Part shown: positions 1-31,755 of the stretch, piece after piece | How positions within the stretch are numbered: position 1 is the stretch's first letter | Layout: each line of letters starts with the position of its first letter | NCBI RefSeq assembly: GCF_020382885.2 | Contig: NC_058516.1 | Coordinates: forward strand, 12,254,902 to 12,318,901 | Origin: Scatophagus argus | Taxonomy: Eukaryota > Chordata > Actinopteri > Scatophagidae | Direction of reading: 5' to 3' | DNA: 64,000 nt | Notes under the pieces: model-generated | What the model saw: only the letters and a program-made list of their open reading frames with translations | Told to the model about the DNA's origin: nothing | Databases searched by the model: none | Program-made: the position numbers and the translations under genes

Positions 1-775
1 AGGAGCAGCAGGATCCGGGCAGGGTCATGGAGAGGGTTCTGGATCCAGCAGCATACTTGCAAACAATACTTGCAAACTACTATAGTGGCAAACAAAACAC
101 ACTCATCAAAACATATTATGTTTTGTATGTTTTCACACTATGTTAGTGATCAAAAATATTCAGCTGGAGCTGAGAAAGAACATTATTATATTGGATGACA
201 TGGATGGAAATGTGTATAAACTGTTTGGGCTTTCATTGTTTGGCTGTTACCAAAAGTGAACTAAATTAAACATGTGACTTAAATTGTTTAACTGGTGTCT
301 AGACATAGTTTCCAAACCTGGCAAGCCTGTTCTAGATGCACTTACCTGTAACAATTAAAATGAAATCATTTTCATCAAAAATGACAATGATCTACACAGT
401 GGCATTGGATTGAGGCTCCTTAATTTTGTTATTGACAAGATTGCATGTGAGGTAGTTAAACATATAAAGAATAAAAGTATGGGAGAAGTGTCAGTAAAGG
501 CAATTCAGAGAAGCTCCTCCAGTGCAGCTGGAACCATGGGAAGGATATGACAGTAGTTGTATAAAGAATAAAAAAGAGAATATAGAGAGAAGCTCAAACC
601 CTGTTTGCTTTCTCACCCTCAGACAAATGACCAATCACTGTGTGAAGTGGGTATGAATGTTGGATCATCAATTTCAGAAAGTTACAGAAGATGTCTGACA
701 TATCTTATATTGAGCTTCTGTATGTCTTGTTCTAAAATGTCTCGCTAACAGATTCATTTATTTGTTCATTTTCAG
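1..775. other. Non-coding sequence upstream of first visible cnga3 exon
   Basis: AT-rich sequence without a convincing exon. The N-terminal region of a CNGA3-type channel (well over 100 residues before the conserved WPL motif) should lie upstream, but I could not place an exon here with a proper acceptor, donor and family match. It is probably intronic or 5' flank, with the missing exons before the window. Confidence 0.4.
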
Positions 776-3700
776 CGATGGTCAGTGGCCCCTGGCTGCA
801 CAAAACATAAACAATTGTAACAACAATGATAGGTAAGACAATATATAGATTCTCTCACACTTGATAAAATTTGGATAGATAATCTGCTCCAGTAAATTTA
901 TAAACAATGTAAAGAGACTGAAACCAGTTCACTTCCATTAAATGTGATTTGCTTGTCACATCAAAGTGTTTGTATATTCAGTGTTTGAGTTTATGCAATT
1001 TGTCTTTCCAGAAATCGGTCAAAAAATGTAAAGTTTATTTTTAAGTTGACACACCAGACACCAGAAAACCATTTATCTTATTAATATGTTTAGCAAATGT
1101 ATTCTGACCTGTAGATATCTGCACAGACTGGGAGGTGATGGTGCAGTGCTCAGAGCGCCAGGATTGCTCTTTATTTTAATACCTGTAATACACAGTAACA
1201 AGACTGTACTGTGTAAAAGCTCCCCCCTCAGGCTCTCTGTCGCTACTGCACGACAACCCAATTTTATCTCATCTGCCTCTGTTTGTGGATATTCACAGCA
1301 AAAAAGATGACAAGAAGGAACCCAAAAAGGATGAAAAGAAAGATGACAAGAAAGATGACAAGAAAGATGACAAGAAAGATGACAAAAAGGATGACAAGAA
1401 AGATGAAAAAAAGGATGCTCCAAAGGAAGAACCGTAAGTACCACATACTCTTTTCTACGGTTGCAATGTTCAATCAAATGAAATGATTCTGTCCTAGTCC
1501 ATAATTTTATGAGATTGATTGGTATCTCTTGAAATTCTGAAACCTCCACTCAATCAAAAATAATAAACTGTAGATTTGAACAGAATTTTATTTTTTGTAT
1601 TTTATGCCCACTATTGGAAGCAGAGAGAGAAAGGTTGAAATTAACATTTTTCATGAATGTTTTTACGTTAAGTTCATTATTCAATATGTAAATGCTCATA
1701 GATAACATTACATGCCAAAATATTCAGGGCTACATTTCTCAGTTTGAGTCAAAATTCCAGCAGTAATGTTTCATTTTGGGCATAGCTTTAATTTTGCAAA
1801 GGTTTTAACGTATTATTATTATTAACAAAACTTTAACAGGTTTAGTTGTGGTTAACAGTGACATTAGCAACACAAGCTGTAGTAACATTAAAAGTCATTG
1901 TCAAGTAATTATTCTTGACTCTTGTTCAACTATATGAGACGTCTTGAATTTATTACTTTAAAAAATAATAGTACAACCTATATATGTAGTTTAATAAAGT
2001 GAAAAATAAAGATCTAAATCTGCTCAATCATAGTATGAACATGCTTTTTAAAAAATTCTTGTCTCATTCAGAAAGGAGGTGTGGATCATGGACCCTGCGA
2101 CAGATATGTACTACTATTGGCTGTGTACAATATCCATCCCTGTGTTCTACAATCTGATGTTGCTGGTGGCCAGGTCTGGACTCATGACATTTTTATTATT
2201 TCTCATTGCCATATTGTTATATGATTCAGTCTTGTCATGGTTGTGCTTCCCTGAAGGGCTTGTTTTAATGAACTGCAGTATACAAATTCAACATTGTGGA
2301 TGGTTTTGGACTACACCTCAGATGTCCTCTATTTTGCTGACACGTTTGTGAGATCCAGAACAGGTCAGTGACAGAAACTTTCCTGAATGTGAGTAGTTTG
2401 TGATTACAGGAACCTTTGAGTATATGATCGCGCTAATAATCATTTTCTCATGGGTCTAACAGGTTTTCTGGAGCAAGGATTGCTTGTAAGGGATGAGAAG
2501 GTCCTGAAAGAAAAGTACATGAAGACACGCCAGTTCAGATTAGACATCATATCAATAATTCCCACTGATATTGTGTTCTTCAAAATTGGAATCAATAACC
2601 CAGAGTGGAGGTTCAACCGTCTCTTTAGGTTAACCCGACTCTTTGAGTTCTTTGACCGGACTGAAACGCGAACCAATTTCCCCAACATCTTCCGAATTGC
2701 TAATCTTGTCCTTTACATTATCATCATTATCCACTGGAATGCTTGCCTGTACTTTGCCATCTCTAAAGTGCTCGGCTTTGGCTCAGACACTTGGGTATAT
2801 CCAGCCATGAAGAATGCTGAGTTTGCACGCCTGGCCAGGCAGTACATCTACTGCTTTTACTGGTCCACTCTTACCCTGACCACTATTGGCGAGACACCAC
2901 CCCCAGTCCGAGATATTGAATACTTTTTTGTGGTAGCTGACTTCCTCACTGGGGTTCTGATCTTTGCAACAATTGTAGGCAATGTTGGTGCCATGATTTC
3001 CAACATGAATGCTGCACGTGTAGAGTTCCAGGCTAAAATTGACTCTATCAAACAGTACATGCAATTTCGGAAGGTGAGCAAAGACCTGGAGGCAAGGGTG
3101 GTGAAGTGGTTTGACTACCTCTGGACAGAGGAAAAAACCTGTGATGAGAAGCAGGTGCTGAAGAACCTGCCTGACAAGCTAAAGGCTGAGATAGCTATCA
3201 ATGTACATTTAGAGACCCTAAGAAAAGTGCGCATCTTTCAAGACTGTGAAGCAGGTTTGCTTGTTGAGTTGGTCCTTAAACTTCAGCCTCAAGTTTTCAG
3301 TCCTGGTGATTACATCTGTAAGAAGGGGGACATTGGAAGAGAAATGTATATCATTAAAGAAGGAAAACTAGCTGTAGTAGCAGATGATGGAGTTACCCAG
3401 TTTGTGGTTCTCAGTGATGGGGCATACTTCGGAGAAATCAGCATCCTCGGCATTAAGGGAAGTAAGGCAGGAAACCGAAGAACAGCCAACATCCGAAGTG
3501 TGGGCTACTCAGATCTGTTTGCCCTGTCCAAAGACGACCTGATGGAGGCACTCACTGAGTATCCTGATGCTAAAAATGCACTGGAGGAGAAAGGAAGGGC
3601 CATCTTGATGAAAGATAATCTCATAGATGAGTCACTAGTTGCTGCTACTGACGCCAAAGACTTGGAGGAAAAAGTCAATCACATTGAAGCAAGTTTGGAG

Positions 3701-3820
3701 GTCATTGCAGCCAAATTTCGAAAGCTGACAGACCATTATGAATCCTCCCAGCGTAAAATCAAGCAGCGACTCAGTAATATGTCGAATGAGGTTCAAACCC
3801 TCAGATTAGATAATGAGTAG
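776..3820 (+). CDS. cnga3: Cyclic nucleotide-gated channel alpha subunit, CNGA3-like (5' partial)
   Basis: Pore-forming alpha subunit of the cGMP-gated cation channel of photoreceptor outer segments; it carries the light-sensitive Na+/Ca2+ current. Exons seen: 776-832, 1299-1433, 2072-2173, 2257-2363 and 2463-3820, phases consistent, about 585 residues. The first exon carries the WPL motif and an Asn-rich stretch, then comes a Lys/Asp-rich linker. S1 starts at the [11 protein letters not shown] segment. The large last exon holds S2-S6, the pore motif TTIGETPPP (pore Glu codon at 2891-2893), the C-linker, the cyclic nucleotide-binding domain ([17 protein letters not shown]) and a C-terminal coiled coil. 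The [21 protein letters not shown] and MKDNLIDE motifs fit CNGA3 better than CNGA1, but some positions look CNGA1-like. The paralogue (a or b) is unresolved. The N-terminal exons were not found. The stop is TAG at 3818-3820, and a poly(A) signal follows at 4146. Confidence 0.88.
1305..1425 (+). repeat. In-frame tandem repeat encoding Asp-Asp-Lys-Lys units
   Basis: A 12-base unit of the type AAAGATGACAAG is repeated with small changes inside the second visible cnga3 exon. It gives a run of DDKK units between the N-terminal domain and S1. CNGA1/CNGA3 proteins are known to have charged, Lys-rich linkers here; the regular unit suggests slippage-type growth. No frame change results because the unit is a multiple of three. 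Confidence 0.85.
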
Positions 3821-4145
3821 AGCTTAGTTTAGTATTACTACTGCCAGGGATGTCTGTACTTCAGAACGTTTGTTCTGAGGCTTTCCTACAGTACTGTGGG
3901 GCTGTCGCTGTCTCCACTCATTATCCCATATCTGGTAAAATCGTAACCTTGCCTTGAAAGTTGACCACAAAGATATGCATGGGGCTGGACACCAGAATGC
4001 TTGGTCAGATTCTCGTGTTTACTTGTCCTTTAAACAGACTTTATCTCATTTACACCATCACATTGTACTTTATTTTTGTATCACTACTATAGTTGTTTGT
4101 GTGATGCAGTTGAGGTTGAGATGATTTGTAATTTTGTTACATTTA

Positions 4146-4151
4146 AATAAA
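4146..4151 (+). terminator. Poly(A) signal of cnga3
   Basis: AATAAA about 325 bases after the cnga3 stop codon, the first canonical hexamer in the 3' flank. Plausible 3' end; no transcript evidence is available. Confidence 0.55.
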
Positions 4152-5394
4152 AAGTTTTAGAGAAAACAATTTACTGAGTTACAAAGGGCATCAAAAAATG
4201 TATAATTTCAGTATCAGGTCTAAATTTGGTGTCATATTTGCAGCTGTGATGAGGTAGTTTGGATGATGCTCAGCCCTACCTATGCATTTTTGGGATCAAA
4301 AAGAAAAGCATGCCACATGTTCATGTAGAGCAATAAAAAACCACTATGACTACAACTTTCTCTAGATCTTGTGTCACATGCAGATTTCACCATGCAAAAC
4401 TATATAGGTGATAAAAAAAATGTATTTTACTTTCATTTCCGCTTGTGATAAATGCAATTGATGAATTGAATTTAAAATGAATTTAAAAGCAGTAATGTTT
4501 CCCAAGTCTGTGACAGTAAACATACAAGAAGCTTCTTGCAATTACAAAACACTGTTGACATGTAAAAATGCTCAATTTTAAAATTATTTTAAAATATTCA
4601 TAATAAAAGTTGGATGAATATAACAGAAAATGTATCTTACATTGGTTTGAGCATGAACATGGGGGACTACTTTAGTTTCAAGTTGGGTGATAATTAATAT
4701 TCTGAGCAAGAGCTCCATTTAACTATTTATCCAAGACACAACTGTTTGTTTGTAACAATACAGTAATTACAGGACTGTTAAAGTCGTATTTTATATAATG
4801 TAGAGCTGATGTTCATTACCATTGCATTTTTTCTTTCTTTGTTAGATTGCATTTATACCTGTACTGAACTGAGGTTGAAGTCCATACAACTCACCTTTTA
4901 CTTTAACTATCAATAAAAGCAGCCATTCTGGTCAGTGAAAAACCTTGACTCACATTAAGGTTCACTTTCTCTTTTCAGAGTAGACTAAATGTAAATAGCC
5001 TCTTAGCCATACTAGAGTGGGTATGAAATTTTATACAAATTTTTACATTTTTATACAAAGGTCCCTTCATGATTTATCTAGTGCCATCAGCAGGTCCACT
5101 TAGTGTTCATATTGTGAGATCTATTAGATGGATTTGTACACACTTCTGTATGTTTCAGAATGAAATGTTTCGACAACTACTGGATTGACCTTTGTGAAAT
5201 TTGGTACATGTATCCATGTCCTCCCTCAGGATGAATTGTAATAACCTAGTTGTAATAACTCAAGTAACGTTTTATCTAGCCCCATCATTAGGTCAAAGTT
5301 TCACTATAGTTTATGGCCAAATACCTGCAAAATTGGTATTCCCATCAGCCTCAGCAAAACATTTCAGTTCCAGTCACTAATTATTAACATGCTA
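4152..5394. other. Intergenic, no gene seen
   Basis: AT-rich sequence between the cnga3 3' end and a transposon relic. No exon-like open frame, tRNA or repeat family was recognised. Confidence 0.4.
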
Positions 5395-5770
5395 ACAACT
5401 AAATAGACAGACAATTTTGCAGCTATAACAGCTTTCACTCTTCTGGGAAGAAGAAGTGTTTCTGTGGGAATTCATGCAGTAGGGCGTTTGTGAGGTCAGG
5501 CACTGGTGTTGGACAGAAAGGCCTGGCTTGCAATTTATGTTGCAGTTTTGTGCAGGCCAGTCAAGTTCTTCCACCCCAATCTCATCCAACCATGTGTTTT
5601 TGGACCTTGCTTTGTGCACTGGGGCACAGTCATTATGAAAGAGGGAAGGGCCTTCCATAAACTTTTACTACAAAGTTGGAAGCATAGCATTGTCAAAAAT
5701 GTCCTGGTATGCTGAAGCATTATGATTTCCCTTCACTAGAAGGGGCCTAGCCAAACCCCCAAAAAACAGG
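5395..5770 (-). mobile_element. Degenerate Tc1-like transposase relic
   Basis: Reading on the minus strand, pieces of a Tc1-like transposase C-terminal half are visible in shifting frames: NHNASAYQDIFDNAMLPTL, then NDCAPVHKARS and WLDEIGVEELDWPAQ. These match a transposase family common in fish, in which the motif after DWPAQ normally continues to the last catalytic Glu. Here that segment is missing and frames are broken, so it is a dead copy. Terminal inverted repeats were not located, so the borders are approximate. Confidence 0.7.
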
Positions 5771-8090
5771 CCCATAAAGAGGTGTGTCTGAATACTTCTG
5801 TTTATATATTGTATCTGAGTGTTATCAGCAGACAGAATGTAATGACAGAATTGATGTGAAGGAAATTCTGTGAACAGTCCCTGGTTGAAGTTTACACTTG
5901 TTTGATGTGGATAAACTATTAACAGTCGAACAGGGCTAAAATTCATTGTCACTGACACCAAAGGACCCAAGGACTCAAATCAGGGTTACAAGGCGATACA
6001 AGTTGGAAAAAAGCAGTCATCTTTATTTAACATGTTTTCACAACACTAAGTACTTCTAGCCTTCCATCAGTTTGCATCTTTTATGAGTAACTGGGGAGTC
6101 AAACCAACTGATGAAAACTGCTTCCCTTTCCATAGATCGAGTAGACCTTACACCACCTTCACTAAGTTCTAGGGCACTTTCATATGTCCAAATGAGCAGC
6201 ATCTTTAGCATTACAAGACAGAGGTATAGAGTAATGTTAACAGGTGAAACCAGACCTGGCTCAATAACAATTAATTACTCCTTAACCTTTGATTTAACCT
6301 ACACAGTTTCACTTGATTGAGACTGACTGCAGTATAACAATGCCAGCCAAGTTGTTAATTGCACAAACATACTATGTGCTATAGTGACTCTCAAAGACAG
6401 TCCAGTTAGACTACATCGTCAAGCACTCTTTGTAGTGTCCAGGCTCCAATTAAGGCTAAAACAAGTAATAAAATGTATTCTGCAACATAATTTTTGGGCT
6501 GAAACCATAAGGGTGAGAAAATAAGAGCAATGTAACAGACAAAAAGGCTCAGGTTTGTTGTGTATGCTGTGGTCTTACCACTGTGATTTCATGGCTTTTT
6601 TTGGGGAACCATCATGCTCACAGGCTGGGCAACATTTCATAAAACCTGACAGTCGTCTTGCAGAAATATCACTGCGATGGCAGGGACTTCATGGTTAGAC
6701 ACACCAGAGTCTGAGTAAGAAGTCATAGATTCAACCTCCTACAACCCTGATTCCAAAAAAGTTGGGACAGTATGTAAAATATTAACAAATAAAAATGCTG
6801 TCTGTGTTAGTTTGAGTTTATAGAAAACATTTTTAAAAAAACAAAAATTGTAACATTGTTGACTCCATTATCATTATTATTTTCGTGTTCAAACATGGTT
6901 TCTTACGTACCATCTGAATGATCTTCCTTAAATTGTGCACCGACTCGATAACCTTTAAAAAGGCTCCAAAAAGGTAGTAATCAGACCTTGACACAAATGC
7001 TAAACCATTTAATACCAAATCTGAAGATGACAGGAAATGGTTAAGAAAGCTTTATAGCAGTGTGGTCAAACATGTTTCAGTCTGCAGTTTTGGCAATCAG
7101 TTGACTGGAGATAAAGAAAATAAAAAGGGTAAACGTTCAAATGTGTGGTACAGTTTTGAGCTGTGTTGCATTTTTCCACATTGTTCAAGGTAGTCATTCA
7201 CTTCCATTAACTTCTGTCTGGTATGAAACTCTAAATGTGGACGCTTAAAATGTGCTGGAGTCGTATAATCCTTCACAATGAATATGAAGTTTTCACTGAT
7301 TTTTGAAAGTGTTAAAATGCCTTTGTCTGGTAGTGACAGTTAAGTAAAACTTGGCCTGAAAAGTCTTCACTACACTACCTCAGAGTGATACAGAAAGGAC
7401 AAAAAGTAGTGGAGACTTCAAGTGCACTGTGCTGATTTACAAAACTCAACCAAGTTTCACGAGTCTGTCAGTTGATTTTTTTTCTATACCGAACTGACAC
7501 CCGATGGATGCACGGAATGGTAGGACAGATTTGTGAACTCTAAAAAAACTACCGTGGTTCGCAAAAGTGTTGGCTATGATGCATATATGTGTACATGATT
7601 TTACTAAATGACCTAAAACCACTGGTGTCTTTCAAAAAGGAAATTACACACATTGTGCATGGCAAGCATTCAATAGCTTTTACAGAGCTCCTTCTTGGAT
7701 AACCTTTAACCTCCCTGGATGTGCAGAAGGCAATGAACAAGTAACTTTGCCTAAATATCCTCCTGTTTTGTGGGGAGATGAATGCTGAAATATATAAAGT
7801 CCTATGACTTAGACAGTGGTTACCACCTGTTTTCATTCTCACTGAATGTGATAGATCTCAATATGAATCTGATCAGAGTGATGTGTCCAAACAGTAACTG
7901 TCTCTCCCAGAGTCAAAGAGGATAATATCAATGTTACAGGTATTTAAGTCCCAGACAACTTTAGCTTAACTTACAACAAGGTCTGGAAGCAAGGGGCACA
8001 GTTAAACTAACAACATTCCACATATGAATTACAATATGATAGCTTTGGAGTTTTTCAAAGGTGAATGTTTTTTTTTGTTGTTGTTCTACA
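5771..8090. other. Intergenic, no gene; one repeat fragment
   Basis: No exon was recognised. Around 6740-6840 there is a stretch with the motif CCTGATTCCAAAAAAGTTGG, which resembles ends of a dispersed fish DNA element; I cannot name the family. The rest is unremarkable AT-rich sequence. Confidence 0.35.
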
Positions 8091-8249
8091 GCAAGCCGGG
8101 TCCTGCTCCAGGTTTTTTCCTGTTAAAAGGAAGTCTTCCTTGCCACTGTCTGCTTGCTCAGGGGCTCAGGCTCTGGGTCTTTGTAAAGCACCTAGAAACA
8201 ATTTTGATTGTACAAGATGCTATATAAATAAATTGAATTGAAATTGAAT
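8091..8249 (+). mobile_element. Family A (TTGAA)n-tailed element, truncated
   Basis: One of at least eight copies in the window of a short element. Read in this direction it passes from a hyphenated palindrome around CTGTTAAAAGGAAG through GCACCTAGAAACAATTTTG to TATATAAATAAATTGAATTG. The position of the simple repeat at one end suggests a retroposon-like 3' tail. No coding capacity. Confidence 0.75.
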
Positions 8250-9864
8250 CGTTAAGCGTTTCTGCCTGCTTCCAGCCTTTGTGCTAGGTTCAAGGTGATG
8301 CAATGCAGATGACAATTAAATTCTTCCTCTCAACTGATGGTAGATAAGAAGGCAAACTCACACATTTGTTGTTGTTTTCCCACAAATATCAGTGAGAAAT
8401 CATATTGAACTTTAGATTCACACTGATATTATTTTTCCATTGTGGGTCTAACAACAAAAGAGAGACTGATTGGATTGTATCAGGGGTTTGTCAGAGATTC
8501 ACTGGCTTCAGGAATGACTGACCCTGGGTTGCAGTGTTGATGTAACTATCAATTTGTTCCGAAGGTGCTTCTAACTTCTGTTCTCACTGAGATTTGGGAT
8601 GAAATTATCAATTCAAACACTCAGACGTATCAAGACATTTGTTGTCAGAGACAAATGTTGTATTAAAATCACAGGCATAACCACAGCAAGCAACTTAGGT
8701 CCAGTGGAGTAAAAATGTACAGTGAAATGTCTGCGGACACTTTATTTATTATACACACTACCTTCTCGGCTACGTGTTGAGGTTCCACATAAACTGGGGT
8801 TATACTGAACTGAGACTTTCCAGAGTGAGCGGTCTAATTTTACAAGACTAAGAAATGACAAAACAAAGTGCTTACTGGATTTCAACTGACCGTATAGGTT
8901 GGCGCAAGAAGAGCTCTATGTCCATATCTGAGATCATCATCAGTGACTGGTCTACAGGGATATATCCTCCAAAACGTGCACAATACAGTATTGCAGTTCC
9001 AACCGCACTGATATATAAATACTGTTTTATTTAGAATCATCAACACAGGAAGACATGGAAATAAAATGCTTTAAACAATCATGGCAACCTGTGGCCAAAA
9101 ACAAACATTCTGAGAATGTCTAAGTGCACTTACACAGCTCTGACGAGATTTTAATCTGACCTGCCCCCACCCCCTCCCCACAACAAAAAGCAAAATTAAA
9201 AAAAAAAAAACAACAACAAAAACAAAACAAAAACAAACAAAAAAAGAAGAAAAACAGTTAATGCGCCATTTTGGACCAAATGACTTTTAAAATTCTTAAC
9301 TTGATCAAAAATGGACTTGGTAGAAACAATAACCGATGGCTGTGATGGCTGTGAGTGAAATGGTCGATCTCTTTTGTTCAATAAATGAGGTTTATATTTA
9401 CTTTTTAAATGCATCGTCCCAAAAGTACATAGTTTAATATTAACCTCCCCCTTTTTCCTCCCCAAGTAGGGAAGCGATCACAACAGGCAAGTATGAAATA
9501 TAACCCATTTTAACCTTGAAATAAATAATAAGGAAATGATCCTCTCTGTACATCGAAAAAAAAAAGATGGGGCGCTGCAGCACAATTACATGATGTGGAC
9601 GTTGGGGTGGGGACCGATCACTCTGTGCTTACACTGACTGATGTGGGATGGTGCAGGCACAGTAGAAGAACTACTACACCGCTATACTGGGAGCATTTCT
9701 CTTCTTACATTATTAACTTGCTTTTTTTTTGCACTTGACTTCTAAACATACTCTGGTCTGTCTTTTGTCACCTTTTTAGATTGTGTCTGATAAAGGAAGG
9801 GCCGGGCAGGGTTTGATGGGCTTTCTGAGAAGGAGTCCGTTTACTGTGTGTTTGGAGCAGGGGC
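8250..9864 (-). other. Probable ube3a 3' UTR and downstream flank
   Basis: Sequence immediately beyond the ube3a stop codon, read on the minus strand. Reverse-strand poly(A) hexamers (TTTATT on the plus strand) occur at 9026-9031 and 8741-8750, so a 3' UTR of roughly 0.8-1.1 kb is plausible. An A-rich tract lies at 9198-9255. No other gene was seen. Confidence 0.45.
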
Positions 9865-17930
<8,066 letters not shown>

Positions 17931-18101
17931 ACGAGACTCTGTTCCTCGGTTTGTTTGTTTCTGTTGCTGTTTACGAATGTACCAAGTCCTCCACAGGCAA
18001 GTTTTACAGCACGGTGATTTAGGTGTAAACAAGCAGCGACGAAGGATTTCCTATTCAAAACTTCATTCACGGCCTTCTTACTGCAGGCTCTTCCCTCTGC
18101 C

Positions 18102-18151
18102 TGACGTCCACAGCCATCTTGACTTCACCATCAGACCAGATCCCACAATGC
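18102..18151 (-). promoter_or_regulatory. Putative ube3a core promoter elements
   Basis: About 170-220 bases upstream of the ube3a start codon lie TGACGTC (18102-18108, CRE-like), GCCATCTTG (18113-18121, matching a YY1 site) and TCCCACAATGC (18141-18151, resembling the ZNF143-type core). This set is typical of TATA-less housekeeping promoters. The transcription start is inferred, not seen. Confidence 0.45.
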
Positions 18152-18908
18152 TTTGCGTTGTAGCTATAGGACCAGCCGGAATGGATCATAGTGCTGCAAG
18201 GAACCGGACTCATATTATTAAAAATAAATAAATAAATAATAAATAGTGTACAGTGACTAAAAGCAACAGTGGTGCCAGTCGTAACTATTAAATTATTGAA
18301 TCATATTTATTTTTTTGTCAAAGAATATGTAATGTTATGACACAGTTTTTCCAGCAGAGAGCACTGTAGCCGAAGAGATTTTGTTTATTGTTTAACGTGC
18401 AATCTACAGCAAGGCTATATATTGATATCAGTCTCAGCTTCAAAAGCATTGATTAACAAAATTAACATCAAGTTATTTGAATATATGCTGGCTGCTTGTT
18501 TGTATGTTGTTCATGGATCTCGAATCCTAACATAGACTAGAAATGCAATATGGTAGTTTGCCATACTCTCTACTTTTCGGGATTTATTGCATGAAATACT
18601 GTTAACACATGTCAGTAAAAAGGCAAAATACAAAAATTGGAATCTTTTTAAGTTAGAGTTTAAAGGAATAGTCTGGAATATTAATCAAAGAAGGGCACCA
18701 AGAAGGGCATTTCAAGTCCCATTTTTTATATTATTAGTAGTTTATTTTAGCGGTAATTGTGTTTCTCCATAGATTTCACTCAGAGGGAAGTAGAGTAAAT
18801 TGCAGCGATTATCAAATTAGAGACAAATACATCCAAACCACCGAGCACAATTTATTAATCATAATAATTAATTAATCTAACTTTAGCTGTAATTACAAAA
18901 TGGTCGAG

Positions 18909-18919
18909 TTGGGCGGGAA
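18909..18919 (+). promoter_or_regulatory. Putative E2F/GC-box site upstream of ddx4
   Basis: TTGGGCGGGAA fits an E2F consensus closely and lies about 0.95 kb before the ddx4 start codon. The first ddx4 exon is probably non-coding and lies between here and about 19400, with the start codon in the next exon. The exact 5' UTR exon could not be fixed. Confidence 0.4.
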
Positions 18920-19871
18920 CTCAGCGAAACTGGCAACCCCAGCTAGACGTTCGGTGTGCAAAGCGCATAGCGCACGGACCCTGACACAGCAGTGAGTTCA
19001 CGAAGCTGGTTTGTGTTGTAGGTTATTCAGCGACGTCGACTTGGGAAGTAAGCTACTTCTAACTTATTTTTGCATAAGCATTCATACGGTGTGGTTATGC
19101 AGTGTCATTTTTAATCGAACTGAGCGTCTGTTTTGTTAATAATTCAAAGTTTGTTCGAGTTTATTAACTAGTTCGTCAGTTTTAGCTAGCTGCTCAATCT
19201 CGTTCTTGTGCGAAGGCGTGTCCGTTCTCTTATGTGGTCGTCAACTTCAAACTCTAGGTTTATTGCCTTTCTAAGTACTATTCTTTAACGTAATAGAAAT
19301 TTTAATTTGTGTTTTGTGGAGAGTGTGGGGTAATCGAAGCAACCGTGAGGCGTCGTCGCTCATTTCTCCTGTGGAGTTTGACTGGATTAGCGAAAATCGC
19401 AAGGTGAATTTGGTAGACTTCGCGTGCAATGGCATGGAGCGATGATATATACAACTGGTTTTCCTGGTTAACGTTGGTCAGAAGGGTTCGAGGGAGCTTT
19501 TATGTGTTAATTAAGCAGAAATACAAACCAAAACATCACATTGTAAGGTTTTTATACCCGTTCTAATTACTTCTCTTTTCATTTCAAAACATTTCATGTT
19601 TTCACAAACGTTAGCTTAACACTTTGCTAGCTATAAGTTGCGGTATGCACGAGGTCGGTAGATCGCGTTCACGCCAGTACTTCACAGACAGCGAGTATGC
19701 TGTGCTCAAGGCCAATTTTATTGGTAGGGAACGAAGGGAATAACGGTTAACTGTTGTTTTAACTAAAGTTTTTTAACCCTTGTAGGATTCCTATTTGATA
19801 GCAAGCGCCTGTTATACATTTTCCTATATTTAAATGCTGACTTTGTCTTTAACTTTTTAAGGTGATCAAAA

Positions 19872-30350
<10,479 letters not shown>

Positions 30351-30727
30351 AGGGGGGATATTAGAGCAGCATAACATTGACCTGAGTTATTTTTCTGTTC
30401 AGATGTTCAGCTTGTTGTAGTTTTATCACAGCGTTTTTGTTTGAGGAAAAAAAAAAAAAAAAAAGGTTTTCAGGCCAGACAAAGTTAGAAATGTCCAGTG
30501 AGATGTTGGGAGATGGGAAAATCAGGCTTTCTGTAGGATGTGACAGCTTTATCGGTTTTCACCGACAAGCAAATTGTTAAAAGTAGATTTTATTATTTGT
30601 TTTGAATCATCACTGGCATTTGACATGGTTAAAAAGGGAAACCAATATGTCTGACCAAAAGTAAAAACATAAGGATGTTGTATTCTGACTATAATTTGTT
30701 TTGTACTAGGATTAAAGATCACCAGAA

Positions 30728-30733
30728 AATAAA
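30728..30733 (+). terminator. Poly(A) signal of ddx4
   Basis: AATAAA 378 bases after the ddx4 stop codon, preceded by a UTR with a poly(A) tract at about 30450-30464. Most likely 3' end. Confidence 0.6.
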
Positions 30734-31755
30734 TATTTCTTCAAAGCAAAGCCTGCAATTATTATTTGTCACATTGTCACATACTTAGTTAACAGGTTTC
30801 TAAAAAATAACTATTCTTTTATTCATGCGTCCATTACAGATGAGTGCAGGTGATGATGTTAATGCTTGCTCTCAGCAGACTTAAAGCTTTGGATCTTGAT
30901 CACTGACAGTTGAATAGAGTGATCCAAGGGGATGATGTTTATTTTGTTTTTGTTTTTGTTTTTTAAAGCGGTTCCACCGACCTGTAGAGGGTGCAGTCAG
31001 ACATGCCAATGATGTAGGGATCCTATAAATGCATCCCAAGCTCCCTCCCTTTCTCTTCCCCTCAAGGCATTTTATCATCATCATTATTATTATTATTATT
31101 GTTATTTTGCATTTTGTTAATAAGGAATTGTTATAGGATGGACATGCGTCTCCTGCTTCCTTAATGTAATGCACCTAAATGTCTTTTAGATCATCTTTGG
31201 TGTTGGTTGAGGCATTATTCCATAAGCCCGTGGTTGCCACATTAACAATATTTAAAAAACAAATAAATGAAAAAAAAAAGGGTCTGTGGACATTTGGCCG
31301 TCGAATGTATTCATCTGCCGGACAACAATGCCCAACACTGGCCAGTAGCCGCACTTGCCGGCTAACGTCAACTCTGCTAATCATATGCTTAAGTTCCGGT
31401 TTTAGCCAATCCCCCTTAAGGTATGCCAAATTACCCATTATTACAACATTTGGGATAATTTTTCAGATTATCTATTAAATAAATAGCCCACACTTCGCTG
31501 GCACAGACATCACAATGTGCCGGTTGTCCTGGACGCGCAGGCGATATTGCTAGCCAATACGCTACGTTCACAGTTACCTGTAGAAGTGAGAAACGTCAAA
31601 GTGTGGCTGTTGAACTGCACAATCTGAGATCTGAGACACTACTATTGGTGTCATGTTCGGTTTAAAAAAAAAAATAAAAGATTTGAAACTGTAACAAAAG
31701 AAGGTGAAAATTGATAATTTATTCAAAAGAATTTCATTTAATACACTTATTGTTT
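30734..31755. other. Intergenic, no gene seen
   Basis: Sequence between ddx4 and ccdc14. An ATT-rich simple repeat is at about 31075-31100. No exon, tRNA or known element was recognised up to the family A copy. Confidence 0.4.

Noticed and set aside
1073..1549. 158-codon minus frame with repeated His-Leu-Ser-Cys units
   Set aside because: Antisense of the DDKK coding repeat of cnga3; no independent support.
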